Below, piece by piece: positions 35,676-44,140 of a DNA stretch of 64,000 nucleotides (position 1 is the first letter of the stretch; each line of letters opens with the position of its first letter). The translations under genes and the position numbers were made by a program. Origin of the DNA: Neobacillus paridis (GTDB lineage: Bacteria > Bacillota > Bacilli > Bacillales > Cytobacillaceae); NCBI RefSeq assembly GCF_016765675.1, contig NZ_JAESWB010000247.1:112678-176677 (forward strand). The letters are read 5' to 3'. Below the pieces are notes generated by a model. It was not told the origin of the DNA and ran no database searches. It worked only from the letters and a program-made list of their open reading frames with translations.

Positions 35676-35837
35676 ATGCCAAGAGGAAAAGAATTAGAAC
35701 AATTACCGATGGCAAATACTTTACCTGGGGCAGGAAAAGATGTCAGTAAATTTAACAGAGAAATACTTGGGACCATGGTTCAAAAGGAAAGGCCCCAGCC
35801 AAGTGAAATCGAAAAGGAAAATGAGGATATGGTTTAG
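35676..35837 (+). CDS. Small hypothetical protein (53 aa)
   Basis: MPRGKELEQLPMANTLPGAG followed by a hydrophilic, Glu/Lys-rich tail. It has an AAAGGAGTG ribosome site and a terminator that begins at the stop codon, so it looks like a real small transcription unit. Family not recognised. Confidence 0.55.
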   Translation: MPRGKELEQLPMANTLPGAGKDVSKFNREILGTMVQKERPQPSEIEKENEDMV

Positions 35838-35863
35838 GCAGGAATTCCTCCTGCCTATTTTTT
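35836..35863 (+). terminator. Terminator of the 53-aa gene
   Basis: AGGCAGG/CCTGCCT stem, 7-nt loop, then ATTTTTT. Confidence 0.82.
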
Positions 35864-35970
35864 AGCTTATTAGAAATTCAAATATGCCTCCTGAACCGTC
35901 CTTAAGGACTTGCCAGTCAGCAGTGCCATATAATGATTCGAAATGAAATCGGTTTCTACTATTATATAGT

Positions 35971-36159
35971 TCATTGACTATAAGGATATTCAATATGGTT
36001 TCCATTTATGGTGCCGCCCTCGTCATTGATCGTTAGATTATTTAAATACTGAGCTAATTCCAGCTCTAATTCCTTTGGTGCCCCTGGCTTTAAATGCCAA
36101 TTTCCTGGTTCAGCAACAAAATATGGACTTTTTGTGAATTTTGGTTTCATTCTTGGCAA
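35971..36159 (-). CDS. Small hypothetical protein (62 aa)
   Basis: Starts at TTG (36159) 6 nt after GGAGGGA; an internal ATG is spaced too far. The sequence MPRMKPKFTKSPYFVAEPGN has a Trp/His/Pro-rich middle (NWHLKPGAPKELELELAQYL) and an acidic tail. No signal or membrane segment. Family not recognised. Confidence 0.55.
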   Translation of the reverse strand: MPRMKPKFTKSPYFVAEPGNWHLKPGAPKELELELAQYLNNLTINDEGGTINGNHIEYPYSQ

Positions 36160-36633
36160 AAAAATCCCTCCTTTTTAAAAGAAACCGGTTTGTCTATAGC
36201 TTGGCTTTTACAAAGATTTTTATCCACGGCGATCAAAGATAAGGCTAAAATCATATTGCGGCGCCAATACACTCAGTGTATGATAAATAGAAATCGTTCC
36301 TCACAGAATGTACGTAAGGGAAACTGAGAGTATAATTTTAGGCAAAAAAATGAAACCAATTTGTGAATTATTCGTCTTATATTATTGAGATCAAAAATAG
36401 TCATGTCCATTAATAAACAATCATACAAATGAAATGGATATGTGACTACTAAAAATGTCCAAGCAATTGGAAGTTGTCGATGATTGCCGAAATTTAGAAA
36501 AAAGCAGAAAATTACCGCGAGAAATTAAACATTTAATGGAAGAATTTATGTTTTTCATTTTAGAGAAAATATGTTATAGTAATTGAGGTTCGTTTACCGA
36601 AGCTTTAATTTGGTAAGTGAGAGGAGAAGTAAA
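36160..36633 (+). promoter_or_regulatory. Control region upstream of ltaS-like gene
   Basis: A 474-bp gap. A good sigma-A promoter TTTTCA (36552-36557), 17-bp spacer, TATAGT (36575-36580) precedes the ltaS-type gene. A 15-nt palindrome ATACACTCAGTGTAT lies at 36267-36281. No gene is supported. Confidence 0.5.
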
Positions 36634-38583
36634 ATGAATAAAATAAGACTACCTAAAAAATTCAACAATAGTCATATTACTTTTTTTGCTATTGCTGTTA
36701 TTCTATTTTGGCTTAAATCGTACGTAGCATACCGAATCGAATTTAATCTGGGAATTGATAATAATCTACAGAAATTTTTACTATTGATTAACCCATTAAG
36801 TTCAGCACTTTTCTTTTTAGGGCTGGCTTTACTTTTTAAGAAGCATACGAAGCTTGTAATGATTATTATTGACTTCCTTTTATCATTTTTGTTGTACGCG
36901 AATATCACTTATTACCGTTTCTTTAATGATTTCATCACGGTTCCGGTTTTGTTGCAGACAAAGACAAATGCCGGTCAGCTTGGTGATAGCGCACTATCAC
37001 TGATGCATCCACTAGATGTTCTATATTTTGCAGACTTCTTTATTTTAATTGCTTTAGCTTTAACGGTTTTCAAACATATTTCGGTAACGAACAGGAAACC
37101 TTTTAAAATTGTTTTGTTATTTGCCATTACGACATTTTTATTTAACTTAGGCTTGGCAGAAAAGGATCGTCCGCAGTTGCTGACACGTTCCTTTGACCGA
37201 AATTACCTTGTGAAATACCTTGGTGCCTACAATTTTACAATTTACGATGTGATTCAAAATATTAAGTCTTCCAGTCAACGCGCTTTGGCTGATTCCAGTG
37301 ATATCACTGATGTAGAAAACTATCGAAAAGCGAATTATGCAGAGCCAAATCCGAAGTATTTTGGTAAAGCGAAAGGCATGAACGTCATTTTTATCTCAAT
37401 GGAATCACTGCAGAATTTTATAATTAATTATAAGCTGCCGGATGGTCAAGAAGTGACTCCATTCCTGAATTCATTAACACATGATAAAAACACCTTCTAT
37501 TTTAACAATTTTTATCATCAAACAGGGCAAGGTAAAACTTCAGATGCCGAGTTTTTAATGGAGAATTCGTTATATCCAATGGCTCAGGGAGCAGTATTTG
37601 TTAACAAAGCACAAAACACTTACCAAGCCACACCGGCCATTTTAAAAGGAAAAGGATATACTTCCGCAGTCTTCCATGGCAACTATAAAACATTCTGGAA
37701 CAGAAACGTTATCTATAAAGCATTTGGCTATGATCAGTTTTTCGATGCTGAATATTATAACATGACGGAAGAAAATACGAAGAACTATGGCTTAAAGGAT
37801 AAACCATTTTTTAAAGAATCGATACCATTGTTAAAGAGCTTGAAGCAGCCGTTCTATACGAAATTTATTACATTGTCGAACCATTTCCCATTTGCAATGG
37901 ACCCAGGTGATACTGATTTTCCAGCCGGTGATTATGGTGATACAGTGGTAAATCAATATTTCCAATCAGCTCATTATATGGATCAGGCCTTGGAGCAGTT
38001 TTTTAATGATTTAAAGGCGTCTGGTTTATATGATCATACCGTGATCGTAATGTATGGCGATCACTATGGTATTTCTGAAAATCATAATGATGCCATGGCC
38101 CAAGTATTGGGTGTAGACGAAATTACGCCGGCCATTAATGCAAAATTACAGCGTGTACCTTTATTTATTCACGTTCCTGGCGTTAAAGGCGGTATTCAGT
38201 CACAGGTAGGCGGAGAAGTAGACGTTCGTCCAACCGTGCTTCATTTATTAGGGATTGATACAAAGGATTACATGGAATTTGGCTCAGACTTATTATCTAA
38301 ACAACATCGCAATTGGGCATTATTCCGTAATGGCGACTTTGTAGCTTCTGACGTAATTCAAGTAAAAGACAAGTGTTATGCAGCAAAGACAGAGGAATTA
38401 TTGGAGGATCCTCAACCATGTAAGGAGATATCCGATAATGTCAATACTGAACTGCAAATGTCCGATGAAGTGGTTTATAAAGACCTCCTTCGCTTCTATA
38501 AACCGGCAGGATACACACCAATAAACCCTAATGATTATGATTATTTAGGACCTAATGCAAAAACAACAGAAAAAAATAATTAA
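36634..38583 (+). CDS. Lipoteichoic acid synthase family (LtaS-type) sulfatase-fold enzyme
   Basis: A 649-aa enzyme that polymerises glycerol-phosphate from phosphatidylglycerol on the outside of the membrane. Five N-terminal membrane segments (about 10-200) are followed by an extracellular sulfatase-type domain (about 260-600) with the catalytic Thr in GQGKTSDAEF, and metal/active-site landmarks SMESLQNF, HGNYKTFWNR, TLSNHFPF and MYGDHYGIS. It is one of several LtaS paralogues usual in Bacillus (LtaS, YfnI, YqgS, YvgJ); which one is unclear. ATG 36634 has GAGGAGAAG; the longer reading from 36583 overlaps the promoter's transcript start and is rejected. Confidence 0.9.
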   Translation: MNKIRLPKKFNNSHITFFAIAVILFWLKSYVAYRIEFNLGIDNNLQKFLLLINPLSSALFFLGLALLFKKHTKLVMIIIDFLLSFLLYANITYYRFFNDFITVPVLLQTKTNAGQLGDSALSLMHPLDVLYFADFFILIALALTVFKHISVTNRKPFKIVLLFAITTFLFNLGLAEKDRPQLLTRSFDRNYLVKYLGAYNFTIYDVIQNIKSSSQRALADSSDITDVENYRKANYAEPNPKYFGKAKGMNVIFISMESLQNFIINYKLPDGQEVTPFLNSLTHDKNTFYFNNFYHQTGQGKTSDAEFLMENSLYPMAQGAVFVNKAQNTYQATPAILKGKGYTSAVFHGNYKTFWNRNVIYKAFGYDQFFDAEYYNMTEENTKNYGLKDKPFFKESIPLLKSLKQPFYTKFITLSNHFPFAMDPGDTDFPAGDYGDTVVNQYFQSAHYMDQALEQFFNDLKASGLYDHTVIVMYGDHYGISENHNDAMAQVLGVDEITPAINAKLQRVPLFIHVPGVKGGIQSQVGGEVDVRPTVLHLLGIDTKDYMEFGSDLLSKQHRNWALFRNGDFVASDVIQVKDKCYAAKTEELLEDPQPCKEISDNVNTELQMSDEVVYKDLLRFYKPAGYTPINPNDYDYLGPNAKTTEKNN

Positions 38584-38587
38584 CTGT

Positions 38588-38617
38588 GAGAGAAGAACAA
38601 TTCTTCTCTCTCTTTTT
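38588..38617 (+). terminator. Terminator of ltaS-like gene
   Basis: GAGAGAAGAA/TTCTTCTCTC stem with a 3-nt loop and a TCTTTTT tail. Confidence 0.85.
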
Positions 38618-38694
38618 CGTTTTGGCTGCACCATATCAAATATTTCTGTTACAATTGCTGCAATGTTAGTAAGATTAGAAGAGGTATGATTTTT

Positions 38695-39582
38695 ATGCGA
38701 AACAAATTTCAGCTGTCATTTGGATTATTCCTTTTATTTTTATCTGCTTTTATCTCTGGCTGTTCAAGTACTGAAACGGCTCCAAAAGATACAAATCACA
38801 ACAAGGTTCCTGCTGTTAGTCAAAATGAAGAAAAAGCGGATCACACAAAAGAAACTGCTTCAGTAAATAATTCTTCAAAGTCTAGAGAGAGTAATAACAG
38901 ACTGCTGCCAGGGGTAATTGTCAAGAATATTGATGGAGACACGGTTGAAGTGAAGATAAATGGACGGGTGGAAAAGATTAGAATGCTCTGTGTTGACACG
39001 CCCGAAACACATCATCCACGGCTAGGAGTTCAACCGTTTGGACCAGAAGCCTCAGCCTTTACAAAAAAGATCCTTGCTGTAGGAAAAAAGGTTGAAATTG
39101 AACCGGGAATTGGTGATGGTCGCGATAAATATGGACGGCTGCTTGCCTACATTTATGTAGACGGAAAAATGTTTAACGAAATGTTGCTGGAAAAGGGATT
39201 AGCCCGGGTAGCTTATATTTATGCACCTAATACCAAGTATGTCGACGAGTTCTATGCCATCCAAAGAAAAGCACAGAAAAAAGGTATCGGAATCTGGTCG
39301 ATTGAAAATTACGCGCAGGAAGATGGTTATCATACTTCCGAATCCAGCAAAAACGAACATGCAGACACAGCTTCAACAAATCATGGGAGTAGCTTTCAAA
39401 ATAACTCCGATGATGATCAAGAAAGGAATATAAAGTGTAAGGGGAAAATTAAAGGCAATGCCAATTCCCATATTTATCATGTTCCCGATGGAGCCTACTA
39501 TGACTCCATTAAGGATAATATTGTGTGGTTTTGTTCCGAAAAGGCTGCACAAGCGGCAGGATACCGGAAATCAAAACGATAA
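38695..39582 (+). CDS. Thermonuclease-family (SNase) lipoprotein with C-terminal Ada-like zinc motif
   Basis: About 295 aa. The signal peptide ends in lipobox FISGC. A Ser/Lys/Thr-rich linker (about 25-65) leads to the SNase domain (about 70-205) with Arg/Asp/Glu catalytic and calcium positions: NIDGDTVEVKI, RMLCVDTPETHHP, GDGRDKYGRLLAYIYVD, LLEKGLARVAY. The C-terminus (about 245-295) has CKGKIKGNANSHIYHVPDGA and the pattern WFCSEKAAQAAGYRKS, like the small Ada-type metal-binding motif that often follows such nucleases. An external nuclease for nutrient DNA or RNA is likely. ATG 38695 is spaced better from GAGG than ATG 38686. Confidence 0.88.
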   Translation: MRNKFQLSFGLFLLFLSAFISGCSSTETAPKDTNHNKVPAVSQNEEKADHTKETASVNNSSKSRESNNRLLPGVIVKNIDGDTVEVKINGRVEKIRMLCVDTPETHHPRLGVQPFGPEASAFTKKILAVGKKVEIEPGIGDGRDKYGRLLAYIYVDGKMFNEMLLEKGLARVAYIYAPNTKYVDEFYAIQRKAQKKGIGIWSIENYAQEDGYHTSESSKNEHADTASTNHGSSFQNNSDDDQERNIKCKGKIKGNANSHIYHVPDGAYYDSIKDNIVWFCSEKAAQAAGYRKSKR

Positions 39583-39604
39583 TTGCCGGAAATATGTAAA
39601 AGAT

Positions 39605-39639
39605 AGAAAAGGCTGGATCATGAATACCCGGCCTTTTCT
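39605..39639 (+). terminator. Terminator of the nuclease gene
   Basis: Stem AGAAAAGGCTGG / CCCGGCCTTTTCT; imperfect, with CTTTTCTG at the end. Confidence 0.65.
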
Positions 39640-39721
39640 GTTTAGGGAGACAGCCAACAGGTACAACCTCATTGTCGGACTCCAGTTTAGGAGGGATGCT
39701 GGTCAGGTGTTATCGATGAAC

Positions 39722-39817
39722 TTAGTACATGCCACCGTAGGAAGTACCTACAATGATCAACAGAATGAACAGAACAACAATCAACACAAATCCCATGTGT
39801 CCGCCACCATAGCTCAT
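39722..39817 (-). CDS. YjcZ-family sporulation protein
   Basis: A 31-aa protein: Gly/Tyr-rich start MSYGGGHMG, one hydrophobic helix (FVLIVVLFILLIIVG) and a GTSYGGMY end. This is the classic YjcZ layout, tiny spore-associated membrane proteins of Bacillaceae with unknown function. A GGAGGTGGAG site precedes the ATG. Confidence 0.85.
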   Translation of the reverse strand: MSYGGGHMGFVLIVVLFILLIIVGTSYGGMY

Positions 39818-40057
39818 AATTCTCCACCTCCTTTTTATGATCTACTTCAAATTATGTAAAGGCATGTCCAAAGGTGTGGACAATCTACCCGCAGGCGAAA
39901 CCATTTTTTGAAAATCTAAAGAAGATTTTCAAAAATGGGTGAAAATTATTACCAAGTACTTTGGACTTTTTTTAATAAAAACCCTCATGTTCCTGTTTTG
40001 GGCCACGAACCCTTTAATAGAATGAAAGAATATCAGTTTTTCGGGAGGGGGTAAATC

Positions 40058-40183
40058 ATGGAACCGTTGTTGATAGATATTGATACTCTTTTAGATGCAA
40101 CCATTAACCTGACAGTAGATGGCAAAGGCTTCTCGATGGAGCAAATTGAGATAGATCGGCTGCTTGATTGCACCGAGAATTAA
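40058..40183 (+). CDS. Small acidic hypothetical protein (41 aa)
   Basis: MEPLLIDIDTLLDATINLTV followed by a polar stretch ending in LLDCTEN. It has a GGGAGGGGG ribosome site and a following terminator, hence likely real. Family not recognised. Confidence 0.55.
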   Translation: MEPLLIDIDTLLDATINLTVDGKGFSMEQIEIDRLLDCTEN

Positions 40184-40202
40184 TGAAAAATTTTTCTTTC
40201 CA

Positions 40203-40229
40203 CCTTCTGAACAAACAGAAGGTTTTTTT
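40203..40229 (+). terminator. Terminator of the 41-aa gene
   Basis: CCTTCTG/CAGAAGG stem, 6-nt loop, T7 tail. Confidence 0.85.
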
Positions 40230-40350
40230 AGCTTTAAAGCGCAAAAATATTTTTTCCATTTCTATTGCTTTTGGACTAAAAAAATACTAGAATAATTTCT
40301 AATATAAGAATTTTTTGAAATCTCTTTTTAATCAGTTTAGGAGGAAATAA

Positions 40351-41358
40351 ATGATGAAGAAAACAGTAAAAGGCCTTTCAATCGCATTGGCAGGGCTGCT
40401 TTTGCTCGCAGGATGCGGCACTAAAGAATCTGCGGGAGATACAAAGCAGGGAGGGGCAGAAAAGGATAAAACCTTTAAAGTTGGCATTTCACAGTTTGCA
40501 CCGCATCCTTCATTAGATGCCGCAACAAAAGGATTTCAAGACGCTTTAAAGGATAAAGGGCTTAAAGTCGATTTTAAGGTGCAAAATGCACAAGCTGACC
40601 AAAATAACACTCAATCGATAGCCAAGAATTTTGTAGGTGATAAAGTAGATTTAATTTTTGCCAATGCGACTCCGAGTGCCATTGCTGCTCTTAACGCGAC
40701 CAAGGATATTCCGATTGTCTTTACTTCTGTAACGGATCCTGTCGGTGCCGGACTGGTTAAGGCATTTGATAAGCCAGGTGAAAATATCACCGGGACGACC
40801 GATAACCACCCTGAAGCAACCAAGAAGACCATCAGTTTTATTACAGATGAAGTGAAGGCTAAAAACGTCGGTGTTATTTATAATGCCGGTGAACAAAATT
40901 CCGTTGTTCAAGTAGACGAAGTGAAAAAATTGGTGAAAGAAAAGGGTGCAAAGCTTGTGGAAGTATCTGTATCGAATACTTCCGAAGTGAAGCAGGCTGC
41001 TGAATCGCTTGTCGGCCGTGTTGATGCCATTTACATTCCAACCGATAATACGGTTGTCACGGCGCTTGATGCTGTTATTGCGGTAGCGAATAACAAGAAG
41101 ATTCCATTATTTGTTGGTGAATTGGATTCGATGAAAAAAGGCGCTGTAGCGGCAAGTGGATTTGAATATTATGATATTGGTTATCAATCAGGTGAAATGG
41201 CTGCAGATATCTTAACTGGCAAGAAAAAAACATCAGAAATTCCGGTTCAGTTGCCGAAAAGCCTAAAACTTGTCATTAATAAAAAAGCTGCAAAGGCACA
41301 AGGTTTAACTGTAAAAGAGGAATGGAAGAGTCTTGGCGAGTTCTATGACGGGAAATAA
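40351..41358 (+). CDS. ABC transporter substrate-binding lipoprotein (TrpX-like)
   Basis: A 335-aa solute-binding lipoprotein with lipobox LLLAGC and an ABC_sub_bind (PF04392-type) fold. Signature segments are FKVGISQFAPHPSLDAATKG, IFANATPSAIAAL, IPIVFTSVTDPVGAGLV and AIYIPTDNTVV. Homologues in streptococci (TrpXYZ) import tryptophan; other members bind other small organic solutes, so the ligand here is not certain. It is first of a three-gene operon with permease and ATPase. GGAGGAAAT precedes the ATG. No T-box or other leader element is recognised in the 110 bp upstream. Confidence 0.87.
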   Translation: MMKKTVKGLSIALAGLLLLAGCGTKESAGDTKQGGAEKDKTFKVGISQFAPHPSLDAATKGFQDALKDKGLKVDFKVQNAQADQNNTQSIAKNFVGDKVDLIFANATPSAIAALNATKDIPIVFTSVTDPVGAGLVKAFDKPGENITGTTDNHPEATKKTISFITDEVKAKNVGVIYNAGEQNSVVQVDEVKKLVKEKGAKLVEVSVSNTSEVKQAAESLVGRVDAIYIPTDNTVVTALDAVIAVANNKKIPLFVGELDSMKKGAVAASGFEYYDIGYQSGEMAADILTGKKKTSEIPVQLPKSLKLVINKKAAKAQGLTVKEEWKSLGEFYDGK

Positions 41359-41465
41359 TCAACCATCTTCAGGTCAGGAGCCAATCAAGGAACGATTGGC
41401 TCTTTGATTGCAGATTTTATTCTTTATCGCTTAGGCCAAAAGACTTAATGGAAAGGATGATCTCA

Positions 41466-42497
41466 TTGTTTACAGCAATATTTGGATCATTTGAAGCGGG
41501 TATCATCTATGCGATTATGGCTCTGGGCGTCTATCTTTCCTTTCGAATTCTTGATTTTCCCGATTTAACGGTAGACGGCAGCTTTGTAACTGGAGGCGCG
41601 ATTGCATCCGTCATGATTATGGGTGGCGTGAACCCTTATGTGGCAACAGTGGCAGCACTGTTTGCTGGATTTTTAGCCGGGTGTATGACTGGTTTGTTGC
41701 ACACATTCGGAAAAATTAATAATTTATTATCCGGTATTTTAATGATGATCGCCCTTTATTCGATTAACTTACGAATAATGGGGCGTCCGAATATTTCGAT
41801 GTTAAATACAGAAACGGCCTTTACAAAGGTTGAAGATCTGTTTGAAAAAACAGGCATTGATACTTTTTTGAATAATTTGCTGACAGCACTTGGATTAGGA
41901 GACAGCCTCCCAGAAACATGGGGAATTTTGATTATGATGATCATCGTGACATTCGTCATCAAAATTATTACCGATTGGTTTTTACAAACAGAAATTGGTC
42001 TTGCCATTCGAGCGACGGGTGATAATAAACGGATGATTCGCAGCTTCTCGGCGAATACCAATTTGCTGACGATATTAGGCCTTGGTCTTTCAAACGCTTT
42101 TGTTGCTTTTTCAGGTGCCTTGATTGCCCAGCAAGGAGGATTTGCGGATGTCGGTATGGGGATTGGCATGATTGTTATAGGTCTAGCCTCCGTTATCATC
42201 GGTGAAGCCCTTTTTGGCACCAAAACGATTGTTAGAACCACTCTTGCCGTAATTGGTGGTTCAATAATTTATCGCATAGTTGTCACAATGGCACTGAGAA
42301 TTGAATTCCTCGATCCGGGAGATATGAAGCTTATTACTGCCATTATTGTTATCATTGCCTTAACGATGCCGAAAATTTTAGAGCGTTCAAGAGAGAAGAA
42401 GCGCAAAGCTCACAGAAAAGCTGAAAGGCCGGTCAGTTTTAACGTTGCTGCTGATGAGGAGGGGACTAAACATGCTGCAATTAAATCAGATTCATAA
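41466..42497 (+). CDS. ABC transporter permease (TrpY-like, BPD_transp_2)
   Basis: About 343 aa with eight to nine membrane segments of the branched-chain-amino-acid type permease fold: GVYLSFRILDFPDLTVDGSF near the N-terminus, GLAIRATGDNKRMIRSF as the ATPase-coupling loop, and a Lys/Arg-rich tail. Two in-frame ATGs (41448, 41457) overlap the GAAAGGATG site; TTG at 41466, spaced 8 nt, is preferred. The 3' end overlaps the ATPase gene by 26 nt. Confidence 0.87.
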   Translation: MFTAIFGSFEAGIIYAIMALGVYLSFRILDFPDLTVDGSFVTGGAIASVMIMGGVNPYVATVAALFAGFLAGCMTGLLHTFGKINNLLSGILMMIALYSINLRIMGRPNISMLNTETAFTKVEDLFEKTGIDTFLNNLLTALGLGDSLPETWGILIMMIIVTFVIKIITDWFLQTEIGLAIRATGDNKRMIRSFSANTNLLTILGLGLSNAFVAFSGALIAQQGGFADVGMGIGMIVIGLASVIIGEALFGTKTIVRTTLAVIGGSIIYRIVVTMALRIEFLDPGDMKLITAIIVIIALTMPKILERSREKKRKAHRKAERPVSFNVAADEEGTKHAAIKSDS

Positions 42498-43266
42498 GAT
42501 CTTTAATGAAGGGTCCCCTGATGAGAAAATTGCCATTGACGATATCAACCTTTCCCTCAAAGCAGGCGATTTCGTTACGGTCATTGGTAGTAATGGGGCC
42601 GGAAAGTCAACATTGATGAACATCATTTCCGGGGGCTTGTTCCCTGACGTTGGCGAGGTGTTCATCTCCGGTAAAAACGTGACTAATATGACGGAATATA
42701 AACGTTCAAAAATGATAGGCAGGGTCTTTCAGGATCCAATGGCGGGTACAGCTCCAAGCATGACGATCGAAGAGAATTTGGCGATGGCTTATTCTCGTAA
42801 TAAGACACGCACTCTGAAAAGGGGTGTAACACATAAAAGGCGTGATTACTTCCGAGAGGTGCTGGAAACATTACACCTTGGATTGGAGAATCGTCTTAGC
42901 GCCAAGGTAGGGCTGTTATCAGGTGGGGAACGTCAAGCCCTCTCCTTGTTAATGGCAACCTTTACCGAGCCAGCTATTTTACTGCTTGATGAACATACAG
43001 CCGCCCTTGACCCATCCAGGGCCGAGCTGATAACAAACATAACGAAGGAAATAGTCGAACGCTACAAGCTGACAACATTAATGGTAACACATAATATGCA
43101 GCAGGCGATCGATCTTGGCAATCGCTTGATCATGATGGATAAAGGGCAGATTATCCTTGAAGTTGACGAGGAACAAAAGCAGCATCTCACCATAGAAGGC
43201 TTGTTGGAGGAATTTAAACGGATCCGCGGCAACCAAATGGTAAGTGACCGAGCGATTCTATCATAA
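42472..43266 (+). CDS. ABC transporter ATP-binding protein (TrpZ-like)
   Basis: About 264 aa. Walker A GSNGAGKST, Q-loop FQDPMAG, signature LSGGERQAL, Walker B ILLLDEHTAALD (His instead of the usual Pro after DE) and switch His in VTHNMQQAIDLG. It energises uptake with the two preceding genes. ATG 42472 follows GGAGGGGAC inside the permease gene, so translation is coupled. Confidence 0.9.
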   Translation: MLQLNQIHKIFNEGSPDEKIAIDDINLSLKAGDFVTVIGSNGAGKSTLMNIISGGLFPDVGEVFISGKNVTNMTEYKRSKMIGRVFQDPMAGTAPSMTIEENLAMAYSRNKTRTLKRGVTHKRRDYFREVLETLHLGLENRLSAKVGLLSGGERQALSLLMATFTEPAILLLDEHTAALDPSRAELITNITKEIVERYKLTTLMVTHNMQQAIDLGNRLIMMDKGQIILEVDEEQKQHLTIEGLLEEFKRIRGNQMVSDRAILS

Positions 43267-43317
43267 AATTAATATCTGATGGTTGTTGTAATAAATTGAT
43301 ATTCATTTTTCTTGAGA

Positions 43318-43347
43318 AACATCCAAAATGCTGGATGTTTTTTTTTA
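43318..43347 (+). terminator. Terminator of the TrpXYZ-like operon
   Basis: AACATCCA/TGGATGTT stem, 6-nt loop, T9 tail. Confidence 0.9.
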
Positions 43348-43424
43348 TAAATAGGCAGTTTTTTTTAGATTCCGGAGAAAAAATGTTAAGCTAAAGAAAA
43401 TATTGCTGAATGAGGGGTGTAAAT

Positions 43425-44045
43425 ATGGAACTAGATGCGATTTGGTTAAGATTACAGCAGCACACTCCAACAATATTGGGAAGCCGCAATTTATCCAAAT
43501 ATGCCGTCATGGTACCACTTATGAAAAAGGATGACGGAGTTCATGTTTTATTTGAAGTACGTTCGCTTCAATTAAGACGTCAGCCGGGTGAGATTTGTTT
43601 TCCGGGAGGAAGAATAGATCCTGAAGATGCTGATGAAAAAGCCGCTGCGATCCGTGAGACGAAGGAAGAATTAGGTATCGATACGAGTGATATATCGGAG
43701 GTATATCCTTTGGATTATATGGTTTCTCCGTTTGGAATGATGATTTATCCCTTTGTTGGATTGATCGAACAAGCGGAAAGGTTAAATTATAACCGCTCTG
43801 AGGTGGAGGAAATTTTCACAGTCCCGTTAACCTATTTTTTAAAACATCCTCCCGAAATACATCATGTTGAATTTAAAGCAACACCGGATATTGATTTTCC
43901 TTTTGAACTGCTTGTCGGCGGTAAAAACTATAAGTGGCGGTCGCGAGGGATTGATGAATATTTTTATGTATACAAAGGTCGAGCCATTTGGGGTTTAACC
44001 GCAAGGATACTAGCTCATTTTATTGAATTGGTGTCTGCTGGATAA
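43425..44045 (+). CDS. Nudix hydrolase, CoA pyrophosphatase type
   Basis: A 206-aa cytosolic Nudix enzyme. The Nudix box is complete (GGRIDPEDADEKAAAIRETK then EELGI). Directly upstream is the LRRQPGEICFPGGR motif, which with the downstream pattern marks the CoA-diphosphatase subgroup (NudL/YeaB) that cleaves CoA to 3',5'-ADP and phosphopantetheine. Start ATG 43425 follows GAGGGGTG; an in-frame ATG 15 nt upstream overlaps that site. Confidence 0.87.
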   Translation: MELDAIWLRLQQHTPTILGSRNLSKYAVMVPLMKKDDGVHVLFEVRSLQLRRQPGEICFPGGRIDPEDADEKAAAIRETKEELGIDTSDISEVYPLDYMVSPFGMMIYPFVGLIEQAERLNYNRSEVEEIFTVPLTYFLKHPPEIHHVEFKATPDIDFPFELLVGGKNYKWRSRGIDEYFYVYKGRAIWGLTARILAHFIELVSAG

Positions 44046-44140
44046 AGACAAATGTCCACATCAGGCGGAAAAAAGTCTTGATTATTTTGCGAATTGTAAT
44101 AAAATTAAAATTATATTTCTAAAACTTAGGAGAGGTAAAT

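Noticed and set aside
39458..39859. Plus-strand 133-aa ORF
   Set aside because: Starts inside the nuclease gene in another frame and covers the antisense YjcZ gene; no ribosome site.
41756..42241. Minus-strand 161-aa ORF
   Set aside because: Antisense shadow of the TrpY-like permease.
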